The notes: generated by a model from the letters alone, not told the origin. A stretch of DNA of 64,000 bases from Ruminococcaceae bacterium KH2T8 (GCA_900111435.1 FOIY01000004.1:62001-126000); one strand, 5' to 3'; counted from the first letter of the stretch, positions 1 to 8,665 are shown. Numbers and translations: made by a program.

Positions 1-37
1 AGAAAAAATTTTGTGGCAATTTTCTTCAGACGTGACA

Positions 38-70
38 GATCCCCCTCCGAAATGACCTCGGAAGGGGATC
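38..70 (-). terminator. Hairpin downstream of the yccF-type gene
   Basis: Arms at 38-50 and 58-70 pair over 12 bp with one mismatch around a 7-nt loop. It lies just past the stop of the minus-strand gene at 102-476. There is no clean U-run after it, so terminator function is likely but not certain. Confidence 0.5.
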
Positions 71-101
71 CTGGAATGATCCGATCTTATCTAAAAGGTT
101 A

Positions 102-476
102 TCAGAATACGTGTGCCACTCTGACATGTGATCCGAAAGGCATCAGTGTCAATCCGGCGAGCTTAAAGAACTGAACGCCGAACGGTATACCTACGATCGT
201 AAGGCAGAGAACAGCTCCGATAACAAGCTCTGTAAGAGCCGTCTCCCAGCCGACGAGTGCGATCCACAGGATGTTTCCCAGAACCGAAGTGGGTCCCATG
301 GTATAACGCAGCTCCTTACCGAAAGGCATCGCACAGAGCTCAGCGAACTTGAAGCACTGAATTCCGAACGGAATGCCCACGATCGTGATGCATAAGAGCA
401 ATCCAAGGAGCACATACTCGAGCCAGCAGATAAAGCCGCCGCAGATAAACCATAAGATATTTGCGAGTATCCTCAT
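102..476 (-). CDS. YccF domain (DUF307) inner-membrane protein
   Basis: The 124-residue protein consists of two copies of the YccF module. Each has a hydrophobic stretch ending in TIVGIPFG, followed by a short FK-x-A-x-L segment and a PFG turn (around residues 31-53 and 92-114). This two-repeat layout is the family's normal form. It should sit in the cytoplasmic membrane with several helices; the molecular function of the family is unknown. It is followed by a hairpin and preceded by an XRE regulator in the same direction, but the 100-nt gap leaves co-transcription open. Confidence 0.85.
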   Translation of the reverse strand: MRILANILWFICGGFICWLEYVLLGLLLCITIVGIPFGIQCFKFAELCAMPFGKELRYTMGPTSVLGNILWIALVGWETALTELVIGAVLCLTIVGIPFGVQFFKLAGLTLMPFGSHVRVAHVF

Positions 477-575
477 GTGATCATCTCCTTCCCTTAATCC
501 GAAGATCTCTTATTCCTGACCATATTATATATGGATAAGAAGCGGAAATCCTTAAGGAAAGATTAATTCGTATCA

Positions 576-1196
576 TTAACCCATAGGCGGAGGCGTAGGC
601 TGTCCATAGAGCAATATGTTAGGAAGGAAGAATACCATGAAGATCAGTATAGCGAATGTGAGCACGACCCAGATCGTAACGGTGATCCTTATGAGCTTCT
701 TATTTCTCTTCTTGCTCATCCTGCCCTTGAGCTGAAGACCCGAGTGCAGTGTATGGACCGCTAATATTCCCTCTGCCAGTATCAGGAGGACCGGCGTAAG
801 GACCAAATTGCAACCCATGTAATCAAACCAGGCGGAGAGGAAGTACAGTAGCATCAATACTATCGCAATGATCCACATGGCCAGTCCGCAGCCATATACC
901 TTATTTAATAACTTCTCTTTGTCGGCCTCCGTATAGTCGGCTACCATTACCAAAGTTTCTTTCAGATTTTCTTCCATTTTCTCACTCTTCCTTTCTCCGC
1001 GAAGAAGGTCGCGGATATCAATGTCGTAATAATCTGCCAGTTCAATCATTATGCTGATGTCGGGCATTGTATTGCCGTTCTCCCAGCGAGAGACCGATCT
1101 AGATGAGACGTTAAATCTTTGCGCGAGCTGCTCCTGTGAAAGCTCATGTTCTTTCCTGAGCTCCTTGAGAAAAGCTCCTATCTTGATCTGGTCCAT
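576..1196 (-). CDS. XRE-family regulator with C-terminal membrane segments
   Basis: Residues 7-62 form a helix-turn-helix of the XRE type (LAQRFNVSSRSVSRWENG core). After a charged linker come about three hydrophobic segments between residues 105 and 195, so the regulator is probably membrane-anchored. The start at 1196 is supported by AAAGGAGG 7 nt upstream. XRE-plus-membrane proteins are common in Clostridia and usually act locally, but no target is evident. The C-terminus PTPPPMG is proline-rich and probably disordered. Confidence 0.85.
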   Translation of the reverse strand: MDQIKIGAFLKELRKEHELSQEQLAQRFNVSSRSVSRWENGNTMPDISIMIELADYYDIDIRDLLRGERKSEKMEENLKETLVMVADYTEADKEKLLNKVYGCGLAMWIIAIVLMLLYFLSAWFDYMGCNLVLTPVLLILAEGILAVHTLHSGLQLKGRMSKKRNKKLIRITVTIWVVLTFAILIFMVFFLPNILLYGQPTPPPMG

Positions 1197-1301
1197 ATCT
1201 GACCTCCTTTCGCTTCGAATGCTAGCATCAGCCCGCGAAGAAGAACACGACAGAGAGTGAGAGATGCCGTATTTTCCTACCTGACAGCGCTGTCTACACC
1301 A

Positions 1302-2171
1302 TTATATAACATTGGCGGCGCCTCTTTTTCTGCTGATCAGGATGAGTGCTGCGGCTGCAAGCGAAATAAGAATAAATGCGGCCCATGAACCTTCTACGCC
1401 GAATCCCGTATCGTAGCAAAGACCATTGGACGAACTCACTACCTTAAAGATCGAGTAGGGTGATGACATGCCGCTGTTGGGAAGTCCGAAGATTACCGTC
1501 TGTGTATAGTTCCATGCAAAATGGAACATGATAGCCGTCCAGATGTTGCCGGAATAGAATACGACTAACGAGAAAAGGATGCTGACTGCAACAAGATTTA
1601 AGATACTTGCTGCGTTGATGCCGGGATTACCAAGGTGAAAGATCGTAAAGAAAAGACTGTTTCCCACGATGGCAACTATGGGGCTCTTGTACCTTCTTCT
1701 AAGCTTTCCCATGATAAAGAGCCTGCAGATGAGCTCTTCTCCGCCTGCCTGCAATAAGATCGCCACGATATAGCCGATGAGGACAGGTACATCTATGCTT
1801 CCGAGTGTCAGCTTAAGGCTGCCCGTTGCCATTGCGCCCATAACTAAAGCTCCGTTAAGAGCCGCGCCAGCCGCAAGACCGATAGCCGATCCCGTTAGGA
1901 TCGTTATCTTCTTTGCAGGGCAAAGCGGCTTTAAGAGCTTCCTGTTCTTCCTAAAGATAATGAGAGCCAATACGATACTGATGCAGAACCCGATAGAGGA
2001 CATATACGTACCGATGTCCTCTGCTATAGCCGCATCACCCGTAAAGAGAGATCCCCACTTAGCGACCTTTAATACAACTGTTGAGAGAAAGCCTCCCGCC
2101 TCCATCCACAACACGGCCTGTAAGAGTACAAGAATGATGATATCCGTCCATGAGCGTTCTTTGTTATTCAT
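1302..2171 (-). CDS. CPBP-family intramembrane glutamic protease
   Basis: The 289-residue protein is almost entirely hydrophobic with about eight membrane helices. It carries the three CPBP (Abi/CAAX) motifs: EELICR (E145, E146, R150), the FxxxH element ending at H179, and HFAWN (H217, N221). These residues form the glutamate/histidine active site of this intramembrane protease family, which includes prenyl-protein proteases and bacteriocin self-immunity proteins. The substrate is unknown. GGAGG lies 9 nt before the ATG. It sits downstream of an XRE gene, and both share a promoter-like cassette. Confidence 0.9.
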   Translation of the reverse strand: MNNKERSWTDIIILVLLQAVLWMEAGGFLSTVVLKVAKWGSLFTGDAAIAEDIGTYMSSIGFCISIVLALIIFRKNRKLLKPLCPAKKITILTGSAIGLAAGAALNGALVMGAMATGSLKLTLGSIDVPVLIGYIVAILLQAGGEELICRLFIMGKLRRRYKSPIVAIVGNSLFFTIFHLGNPGINAASILNLVAVSILFSLVVFYSGNIWTAIMFHFAWNYTQTVIFGLPNSGMSSPYSIFKVVSSSNGLCYDTGFGVEGSWAAFILISLAAAALILISRKRGAANVI

Positions 2172-2189
2172 TTATCGAAGCCTCCGTTC

Positions 2190-2234
2190 GTTTGATGGCT
2201 CAAATATAGAAAAAGTCACGGTAGCATCTCCACC
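2190..2234 (-). promoter_or_regulatory. Promoter-like cassette, copy 1 (upstream of the CPBP gene)
   Basis: On the minus strand an 11-bp box (GGTGGAGATGC) is followed after 14 nt by a 20-bp box containing TATATT and GCCATCAAAC. The same pair of boxes with identical spacing occurs at 2679-2723 before the next gene. TATATT could be a -10 box; the upstream box overlaps the preceding gene's terminator. Confidence 0.5.
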
Positions 2235-2242
2235 ACCGTGAC
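2210..2242 (-). terminator. Rho-independent terminator of the XRE gene at 2279-2659
   Basis: GTCACGGT and ACCGTGAC form a perfect 8-bp stem (2215-2222 with 2235-2242) followed on the minus strand by five U residues. Confidence 0.8.
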
Positions 2243-2278
2243 CTTGAACTTCGTAAACCGAAGGTTGCATTCTGTCAA

Positions 2279-2659
2279 TCAGGCCGGTAAACCGTTGATC
2301 AGCACATAAATAACGAATACCGTAAAGTCTATTGCCAGCAGTGTGCCGAAGCCTATAAGGATATATTTAAGGAGCGTCTTTGTCCTTTCCTTGTTCTTCT
2401 CGGTAAGTATCTTCTGGTCGATAACATCTGCCATCGTCTTATGGTCCTGAACCTCTACCGGCTCTATTCCCTTAAGTATATAGTCGGTCGTTACGTCAAA
2501 AAGCTCGCTCATGATGACGACCTTATCAAGATCGGGAGATGCCTGCTCGCTTTCCCACTTTGAGACTGCCTGTCTGGATACGCCCACCGCATCGGCAAGC
2601 TGCTCCTGTGACATGCCCTTAGCCTTTCGTAAAGTCTGGATCCTGTCTGAAATATTCAT
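2279..2659 (-). CDS. XRE-family transcriptional regulator with one C-terminal membrane helix
   Basis: A canonical XRE helix-turn-helix occupies residues 1-58 ([22 protein letters not shown]). A linker of about 40 residues and one hydrophobic helix near the C-terminus follow. A longer reading frame upstream is possible, but AAGGAGG sits 8 nt before the ATG at 2659, which fixes the start and gives 126 residues. Its promoter-like cassette is duplicated in front of the downstream CPBP gene, so it may control that gene; this is inference from the shared sequence. Confidence 0.85.
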   Translation of the reverse strand: MNISDRIQTLRKAKGMSQEQLADAVGVSRQAVSKWESEQASPDLDKVVIMSELFDVTTDYILKGIEPVEVQDHKTMADVIDQKILTEKNKERTKTLLKYILIGFGTLLAIDFTVFVIYVLINGLPA

Positions 2660-2678
2660 GCTCGATTCCTCCTTAGGG

Positions 2679-2723
2679 GTTTGATGGCCCCAATATAGAT
2701 GATCCGCGGATTGCATATCCACC
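2679..2723 (-). promoter_or_regulatory. Promoter-like cassette, copy 2 (upstream of the XRE gene)
   Basis: This is the second copy of the cassette at 2190-2234. The 20-bp box matches at 18 positions and the 11-bp box at 10, with the same 14-nt gap. The TATATT lies about 30 nt upstream of the start codon at 2659. Confidence 0.5.
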
Positions 2724-2758
2724 ATCTCAGGATGGAAATCCGTCAACCTGAAGTTGCA

Positions 2759-3280
2759 TCAGTATCCCTCTGCCAGTCTTACGAAATATCTGATCAAAGA
2801 CACCACGCACATCAGTAATATGAAGTAACCGAAAATGGTAGAAAACCACTTCGTAAATCCGCGACCGTTCCTGAGTATCGGAATATTAAGTCCCAGACAA
2901 GCTGCAAAAGCCGGAAGCGCCGCAAGATTAGTCCTCGAATCCTCTGTAGCATAGTTACCGTTTACGAGGATCTCATAAAGAGTAAAGATCCAACCGATCG
3001 CCGATAAGGCCAAAGCAAACCACATGATGAACTGATAGTACTTCCTTCTGGGGGTAGTGGTAAGATGCTTTACCCTGGCAAAACCTTTGCCGCTTCCGCT
3101 CCGGGTGACCCTGATGCGGCATCCGGGATCAACGTTAAAAGCGGTGCGAACAAGAGTATTCTCACCGTCTTTAGTGATCACGATAGCCTTTTCCGGGATA
3201 AAGTGCCCCCCGAACGGCTTCAGACCGGAACCGACCTTGTACTCATCAGGTTCAAGGATGATGGTCTTTGGATCCTTCAT
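2759..3280 (-). CDS. Uncharacterised membrane protein
   Basis: I do not recognise the family. Residues 1-80 form a soluble, beta-rich, positively charged region with alternating charged and hydrophobic residues. Residues 82-170 contain three hydrophobic helices. A strong ribosome-binding site (AGGGGGGAGA) precedes the ATG. The gene lies upstream of an XRE regulator in the same direction, with about 100 nt between them. The layout suggests a small cytoplasmic domain fixed to the membrane; no catalytic motif is visible. Confidence 0.75.
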   Translation of the reverse strand: MKDPKTIILEPDEYKVGSGLKPFGGHFIPEKAIVITKDGENTLVRTAFNVDPGCRIRVTRSGSGKGFARVKHLTTTPRRKYYQFIMWFALALSAIGWIFTLYEILVNGNYATEDSRTNLAALPAFAACLGLNIPILRNGRGFTKWFSTIFGYFILLMCVVSLIRYFVRLAEGY

Positions 3281-3338
3281 AGTATTCTCCCCCCTCTATA
3301 TCTTTACTTATATTAACATAAGGTGCGCAAGCTGCATC

Positions 3339-3366
3339 AAAAAGCCCCGGGATCATGTCCCGGGGC
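3339..3366 (-). terminator. Rho-independent terminator of the AraC-type gene
   Basis: GCCCCGGGA and TCCCGGGGC form a perfect 9-bp GC-rich stem with a 5-nt loop, followed by a U-run on the minus strand. Confidence 0.9.
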
Positions 3367-3382
3367 ACGGTGCGTATGCTTA

Positions 3383-4273
3383 TTACTTCTTTTTGATCGG
3401 GATCCACAGCTCACAGAATATATCGGGATGAGTACCGTCGAAGTAGAGCTCGTAGTCCGTCGCTTCAGAGGCCTCATAGCCCATCTGCGGCAGGAACTCC
3501 TTATAGAACTTCACCCAGGTCTTAGCGATACAGTCGCCGTCTTCACCTACGCAGTCAAAGACTACATATGTACCGGGTTCAACATCCCAGATGCGGAAGC
3601 CCTTCTTCTCCAGATCCGCCTGATCGAACTTGGCAGTATCCTCATCGATGATGATGCCGATACCGTACTCGAAAGTATCCTTTCCTTCCGTCGTGGGACT
3701 GCAAAGACCATAGAGGTCGCGCTTTCCGTCTTCCCTGAGCATCCAGATCGGAGAGAGCATCTGATTGCTGTTGACCTCACCCCAGAAGTCCGCCACGTCG
3801 TGGTTTGCTTCGTCGTTGATGATCGCGTTACTGAACTCTCTTACCAGTGCGATAAACTTCTTTTCCTTTGTCTGAACAATACGATAATCCATACTCTTAC
3901 CACCTTTCACGGATAATGTGATCGTAAGCGGATTAAAGAGCACCAGTTTGCCGGCTTCTTCTCTGGCCGTTCTCGGCGCGACTCCGTGAAACCTCGTGAA
4001 AGCCTTGGTAAAGCTCTCAGGCGTCTCGTAGCCGTACTTTAGGGCCAGATCCGTGATCTTCGCATCGGTCTCCACGAGTTCTCTTCCCGCCAGAGATAAG
4101 CGGCGGTTCCTGATATACGCGTTGGCCGTTAAGCCCGTCACGAAACTGAAAGCCCTGTGAAACTCGTAGCTCGACGTGTGCACCTGCTTCGCTACGTCTT
4201 CATAGTTGATCTCCTCGAGAAGATGCGCTTCCATGTACGTGATGGCTTTTTGTAATGCTTCGATCCATTCCAT
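3383..4273 (-). CDS. AraC-family regulator with GyrI-like effector-binding domain
   Basis: Residues 1-105 contain the two helix-turn-helix motifs of the AraC family; the second is in the segment TDLALKYGYETPESFTKAFTR. Residues 130-295 match the GyrI-like/SOUL effector-binding fold, which binds small hydrophobic ligands in the Rob and SAV families. The domain order and the length of 296 residues are normal for this class. GGAGGACG precedes the ATG at a good distance. The ligand and the target genes are not evident from the neighbours. Confidence 0.9.
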   Translation of the reverse strand: MEWIEALQKAITYMEAHLLEEINYEDVAKQVHTSSYEFHRAFSFVTGLTANAYIRNRRLSLAGRELVETDAKITDLALKYGYETPESFTKAFTRFHGVAPRTAREEAGKLVLFNPLTITLSVKGGKSMDYRIVQTKEKKFIALVREFSNAIINDEANHDVADFWGEVNSNQMLSPIWMLREDGKRDLYGLCSPTTEGKDTFEYGIGIIIDEDTAKFDQADLEKKGFRIWDVEPGTYVVFDCVGEDGDCIAKTWVKFYKEFLPQMGYEASEATDYELYFDGTHPDIFCELWIPIKKK

Positions 4274-4364
4274 GCTTTCGTCCTCCTGCTTACACGTACA
4301 TTATGGATGAGATCCGCAAAGGGAACATTTCCCCGTTTGCGAAGATCTGTCAGGTTAGTACATA

Positions 4365-5099
4365 TTATTCATCCGTGCCGATGTTTGTTTTGGCAACGGG
4401 AATTTCGAGCAGGTCATTGGCCTTCAGATACTTTTCAACGGAGTCAAAGAAGCCCTCTACCTCACCGTTGTCCATCCCCTCGGAAGTAAAACTTGACTTC
4501 GTGAGCTTCAGATCATTCGGATCATAGAGCAGATCAAAGTACATATGACACTCGATATCGTCATCGATGATACGCATGCGGTCGAACGATATGACACTAT
4601 ACTCTTCGTCGTCCATGAAATACTTCTTATCAAGACCGAGCGTTACGGTATATGTCTCCTGACCCGTGACAATGGCAAGACAGTGCATCTTATATGTCGC
4701 GAAAGCCTCCCCGATGGTCTTGCACGAAGATGCCTCTTCCCTGAAACGTTTTATGCGCGCTGTGTAGAATCCGTTTCCTGCCCACTCATGCGTCATCTTA
4801 TCAAGCTCTTCCGCGGGGTTGCCGTTTGCCCAAGACTGACGGATCCTGTCGAATTCGGGATGATCACTGTGCATGCGCTTCATCCTGAATATAAAGAGCA
4901 AAGTAAGGATCAGGTCAAGGATCCAGAATATTCCGCCGACGATCAATAAGGGCCTAAAGAAGATCCCTGCGATCATAAGGGCCAATCCGATCCAGAACAG
5001 CGGTCCGAATAAGTGAAAGAAATACGATGAGAAGACCGATAAGAATATCATCTTCCTCAAGTGTTTATTGAATCTGTCGTTATTTTCTTGTTCTGCCAT
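4365..5099 (-). CDS. Uncharacterised two-helix membrane protein with a soluble C-terminal domain
   Basis: I do not recognise the family. After a charged start, residues 16-75 contain two closely spaced hydrophobic helices. The remaining 170 residues are soluble, acidic and probably beta-rich (for example MDDEEYSVISFDRMRIIDDD). The ATG at 5099 is preferred over ATGs further upstream because AAGGGGG lies 6 nt before it. The layout resembles proteins with a PH-like domain behind a membrane anchor, but that is only an impression. Confidence 0.7.
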   Translation of the reverse strand: MAEQENNDRFNKHLRKMIFLSVFSSYFFHLFGPLFWIGLALMIAGIFFRPLLIVGGIFWILDLILTLLFIFRMKRMHSDHPEFDRIRQSWANGNPAEELDKMTHEWAGNGFYTARIKRFREEASSCKTIGEAFATYKMHCLAIVTGQETYTVTLGLDKKYFMDDEEYSVISFDRMRIIDDDIECHMYFDLLYDPNDLKLTKSSFTSEGMDNGEVEGFFDSVEKYLKANDLLEIPVAKTNIGTDE

Positions 5100-5156
5100 A
5101 GTATCCCCCTTATTCATACTCGGATTATAGCATAACAAGATCTCCGCCCGACCTCA

Positions 5157-6452
5157 TCAGATCTCGATATTTACACGTCTTACATAACGTCCCAGAGCAT
5201 AGTCTCCGTCATGTGATTCACCCGGGAAATACGCGCTCATGTTTCCCGCCTTGGTGACACGTACGACACCGCTTCTTAGCAGGATATCCGTAAGATGTCC
5301 GCGCTCATCCTCAGGACAGATAAGACCTGCCGTCTGAAGATAGTTCTTACTCTCTATGAGAACCTCTGTTATCTTGTCCTCAGGAAGATCCTTCACAAGG
5401 ACATTACACATCATAGGCGATAATTCGAGCCTACCGTCATCAGAGATGATTATGCTGCACCCGCGCTTCCTGATCACATTGTCTGATACAGCTTCTTCGC
5501 CGACCATACCCTTTAATCTCGCGGTATAGCTTACGAGCGTATCTCTTGCCCGCACGCCGATATCATCCGTCTTACTCTTATCTACAGCATCCTCGAGGAT
5601 CGGCGCAAACCTGTGTGCGAAAGCCACCTTTTCCTCGTTACTCTCGCTGTTAAGATATATGACCTGACATGAACTGCACAGGAGCTGCTTTGTGCTTGCG
5701 ATATGCTCTGCCAGAGCCTTAAGATCTTCATCCGCGTCAGGCATCCTGTCAAGGGATGAGATATAACAAAACCCGAGCTTTTGCCCCCACTCGATAAGTT
5801 TAACTCCGGTAGGTGCCATCTTTCGTACGGCATCGAGCGCGACGTCACCTCCCCAGACACTGATCCCGTTAGCAAGCTCTGCCATCTTCTGCATGCCGTA
5901 AATATCGGTAGAAGGAGTATCAAAGACGTAGATATAGTCCTTGAGCTTCGGTTCGTACTCTATAAGCTGCATTATGAGCTTTAGCGACAGACCGTCATCG
6001 GCAGATGGCAGTTTTAGTATATTTATATTGCCGGCAAGAAGTCCTTCGACGAGCGAATAAGCAGGAAGAAAATCCGTGTTTCCCGCCGCGATATGAAGGA
6101 GCACGCCAAGGGGCATTGTCCTGACCCTGATGCGCGAAAACCCTTGAGCACCATCCGTCTCATACTGATCCGTGACACCAAGTTCGGTCCTGAGCTTTTG
6201 GCGGAGCATATCTCCGGAAAGCAATACGGATGCCTGCGTCTTGTAAGCTGAAACCGCATCTTTGGGGAGGTTGACGAGAAGATCATCAAACTTACCCGCG
6301 AGCGTATCCTGCCTAAGTCTTTCTATCGCATTGATAACAGTCTCAGGTTCCAGCGGATCCATGGCAAGCGCCTGAGGAATCTTTGTCTTCAGTTCATCAA
6401 GAAGCCTGTTCTGTTCCGAGCTGTCGTATATCTTTCCTGCGTAAAGTATCAT
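5157..6452 (-). CDS. LuxC-like acyl-CoA/acyl-protein reductase
   Basis: The 431-residue protein has the aldehyde-dehydrogenase-like fold of the LuxC family. Visible features are an RTMPLGVLLHIAAGN segment, the GLLAGNINILKLPSADD segment of the cofactor fold, VWGG, and KQLLCSSCQ, where the catalytic cysteine is expected. LuxC enzymes reduce activated fatty acyl groups to aldehydes with NADPH. The start at 6452 overlaps the stop of the LuxE-like gene as ATGA, so translation is coupled and the two probably form a complex. No luciferase genes are present in the window, so the aldehyde must serve another purpose. Confidence 0.9.
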   Translation of the reverse strand: MILYAGKIYDSSEQNRLLDELKTKIPQALAMDPLEPETVINAIERLRQDTLAGKFDDLLVNLPKDAVSAYKTQASVLLSGDMLRQKLRTELGVTDQYETDGAQGFSRIRVRTMPLGVLLHIAAGNTDFLPAYSLVEGLLAGNINILKLPSADDGLSLKLIMQLIEYEPKLKDYIYVFDTPSTDIYGMQKMAELANGISVWGGDVALDAVRKMAPTGVKLIEWGQKLGFCYISSLDRMPDADEDLKALAEHIASTKQLLCSSCQVIYLNSESNEEKVAFAHRFAPILEDAVDKSKTDDIGVRARDTLVSYTARLKGMVGEEAVSDNVIRKRGCSIIISDDGRLELSPMMCNVLVKDLPEDKITEVLIESKNYLQTAGLICPEDERGHLTDILLRSGVVRVTKAGNMSAYFPGESHDGDYALGRYVRRVNIEI

Positions 6453-7552
6453 TTCCCGGCTCCGTTCAATATATCTGCAGCACCCGCCGCGCACGTCTTG
6501 ATCTCAGTAGGTGCTACACGTCCGATTATCTCAAAATACGGCGCCTCTATACCGCATCCACACTTACTGCCGTCATGAAGCACACCGAGGTCATCCGTCA
6601 TGACTGACAATACGGGCGTAGCCGTCAAAAGAGGTGTTATCAGATTCATGAGTCCGACCTTATCCTTTCCGATCGGCTCAAGCGTATCGGGATCCCTGAT
6701 CACGACCCGGCTGTATACGGGGACATGGAAGTTATGATTCTTACAGTGCGTATATAGTATCTGGTGTTCGACCGCGCCGTAATACTCGCAGATGTTTTCT
6801 TCGTCAATGCCCAGGACTTTCTTTGCAAGCTTATAAAATGTCTGCTTATCGACTGCTTCTTTATAGAACTGCTTCCAGCCTCCGCCGAGCAATATCTTAG
6901 AGTGCTTCGGAAGCATCACGTTGATACCCTTTTCATCGAACATCTGAAGCAGAAAGAATGTGTATGCGGGAAATCCCATAAAGCGAACGGGAAATCTGCC
7001 TTTTGCATACTTTTGAACCGCTTCCATTATCCCGTCAAAATCGGGTCTGTATTCACCGTCCTTATACTTCAGGATATACTTGCGGCTCACCGCCGGAGCC
7101 AGAAGCGTAGTAAGAAATGCAGTCCTCGCGATGGCGGTCTTATTGCCGCGATGAAGCTTATATCCCATGACGATATATCTGCACGGACGCAGCGAAAGTA
7201 TCTTATGGTATTTCGACATATTGAGCGCCATCTTAAGGTCGGACCACAGACCTCCGATATCGAATCTTATTGTGCTGAAATGCCCGCTGGTACCCGAAGA
7301 TGTTGAGCTTACAACATATGACCCCGATCTCATGTCGTGCTGCTTAAGGAACATGGTAGGTATGACCGGAAGATCTTCCGGTCGCTTAATGTCATCCGCC
7401 GACTCAATACCGAGCCCATAGCTTATCTTCCTGTAATCTTCGCAGTGATCAACCAGATATGACCAGTTCTCAAGGCATGCGCCCATAAACAGCTCATCTT
7501 TGCTGATATCGTACGGATCCTTAGTCGAGAACAGTTTCCTTCGAAGCTTCAT
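6449..7552 (-). CDS. LuxE-like acyl-protein synthetase/acyl-activating enzyme
   Basis: The 367-residue protein belongs to the LuxE acyl-protein synthetase family (distant ANL superfamily). STSSGTSG near residue 85 is the phosphate-binding loop, and CEYYGAVEH around residue 260 matches the adenylate-binding region. LuxE enzymes activate a fatty acid with ATP and hand the acyl group to LuxC through a cysteine thioester. It is the upstream gene of a coupled pair and its last codons overlap the LuxC start. The ATG at 7552 has no clear Shine-Dalgarno sequence, so the start is less certain than the body. Confidence 0.88.
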   Translation of the reverse strand: MKLRRKLFSTKDPYDISKDELFMGACLENWSYLVDHCEDYRKISYGLGIESADDIKRPEDLPVIPTMFLKQHDMRSGSYVVSSTSSGTSGHFSTIRFDIGGLWSDLKMALNMSKYHKILSLRPCRYIVMGYKLHRGNKTAIARTAFLTTLLAPAVSRKYILKYKDGEYRPDFDGIMEAVQKYAKGRFPVRFMGFPAYTFFLLQMFDEKGINVMLPKHSKILLGGGWKQFYKEAVDKQTFYKLAKKVLGIDEENICEYYGAVEHQILYTHCKNHNFHVPVYSRVVIRDPDTLEPIGKDKVGLMNLITPLLTATPVLSVMTDDLGVLHDGSKCGCGIEAPYFEIIGRVAPTEIKTCAAGAADILNGAGK

Positions 7553-7685
7553 ATCGACATTTTACACTAAAACGAATGACAGTATCTCATGAAGTATTCC
7601 CGCGATCCTCACGTTCTTTTTGGTAAGGCGGAAAATCATCGGAATATCCTGCACCAGTCTATGATATTCATTATTCAGATTCTCA

Positions 7686-7964
7686 TCATGTGGTCCAGGC
7701 TTTCCCCGTTAAGAACATGAAGAATACCGTGGCGGCGTAGATTCCGAGGATCAATTGCAGAGCAGTGAGGACCATGGCGATAATGAACATGATAGTAATG
7801 CCGACCTTACGCTTGCGGTTCTGACTTTTGGCCTTAATGCCGTCCATGATGAACAGGACTATCGACAATCCCGTGAACAATTCCACGAATATCAGAACGA
7901 TCTCAAGACCTGTCTGAAGTAACGTAGATACCAGATCAAATAATTCCTTTGGCGTCATTGTCAT
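7686..7964 (-). CDS. Small three-helix membrane protein
   Basis: The 92-residue protein has hydrophobic stretches at about residues 10-40, 52-70 and 72-90, separated by a basic loop (KAKSQNRKRK). Positive-inside reasoning places that loop in the cytoplasm. GGAGG lies 10 nt before the ATG. I do not recognise the family. It lies 32 nt downstream of the NifX/NifB-like gene and may share its transcript. The 130 nt between this gene and the LuxE-like gene hold nothing I can name. Confidence 0.65.
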   Translation of the reverse strand: MTMTPKELFDLVSTLLQTGLEIVLIFVELFTGLSIVLFIMDGIKAKSQNRKRKVGITIMFIIAMVLTALQLILGIYAATVFFMFLTGKAWTT

Positions 7965-7996
7965 TACCTGTTTGCCTCCACAATAATTATCCTAAC

Positions 7997-8389
7997 TTAC
8001 TCATGACAGGTTCCACCACAACCGTGGTTGCCGCATTCGTGATCCTCTTGATGATCGTGGTGATCGCATCTTGCATCAGGATCATAAGCCAGATTGCCGG
8101 CTAAAAGAGCATTAACAGCATCGTCTGCATTGCCCTGAACACCGCCATAGAGTTTAATTCCGGCTTCAGCCAGTGCCATTTGAGCACCCATGCCGATTCC
8201 ACCGCAAATAAGAGTTTCAACTGAATGCTCCTGAAGAAAACCGGCAAGTGCACCGTGACCACTTCCGTTGGTATCGACAACCATGCTGCCTACAATCTTG
8301 CCATTTTCTACCGAATAGATCTTGAACTTCTCGGTGTGTCCAAAATGCTGGAATACATTTCCGTTTTCATAGGTTACTGCAATATTCAT
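7997..8389 (-). CDS. NifX/NifB-type iron-molybdenum cluster-binding domain protein
   Basis: Residues 1-100 form the dinitrogenase iron-molybdenum cofactor domain (MNIAVTYENG, HFGHTEKF, CGGIGMGAQMAL). In such stand-alone proteins the domain binds an iron-sulfur or Fe-Mo cluster precursor. The last 25 residues are rich in His and Cys (HHDHQEDHECGNHGCGGTC) and should bind metal. No nif genes are nearby, so a role in general Fe-S cluster or metal handling is more likely than nitrogen fixation. An AGGAGG sequence precedes the ATG. Confidence 0.9.
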   Translation of the reverse strand: MNIAVTYENGNVFQHFGHTEKFKIYSVENGKIVGSMVVDTNGSGHGALAGFLQEHSVETLICGGIGMGAQMALAEAGIKLYGGVQGNADDAVNALLAGNLAYDPDARCDHHDHQEDHECGNHGCGGTCHE

Positions 8390-8423
8390 AAGTATCCTCC
8401 TTTATGTCAATAAATTATAAGTT

Positions 8424-8665
8424 TTATCCAAATCCATAGCAAAGAACTCCGGCGCCAGCAGAAATGATGATCAGAAGTATCGGAGAGATCCCGTTCTTCT
8501 TTATTTTTCTTGACCCCCAATAAACAACACCCAGTAAAATTGCCATAATATCTATCCCGGAAAAATTACTTCCAAAACAATTTTGAACCATCAAATAGAT
8601 GCCCATCCCAACAAACTGGAATTTGTCGCTTTTCCAGTCCAAGAAATCGCAGTATTTTTTTTCAT
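8424..8665 (-). CDS. Small two-helix membrane protein, apparent frameshift after the start
   Basis: The main frame (8424 to about 8642) encodes a 72-residue protein with two hydrophobic helices (IDIMAILLGVVYWGS and ISPILLIIISAGAGVLCYG) but starts only at a TTG without a ribosome-binding site. An ATG at 8663-8665 is followed by eight A residues. Removing one A would join it in frame and give a natural N-terminus (MKKYCDFLDWKSDKF). The gene is therefore probably frameshifted by the homopolymer, read by slippage, or affected by a base error. The family is unknown. Confidence 0.55.

Noticed and set aside
7558-7670. Stop-free minus-strand frame of about 35 codons between the small membrane gene and the LuxE-like gene
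   Set aside because: The translation (IPMIFRLTKKNVRIAGIL) looks protein-like, but no start with a ribosome-binding site exists and no family is recognised; it is too short to call even as a remnant.
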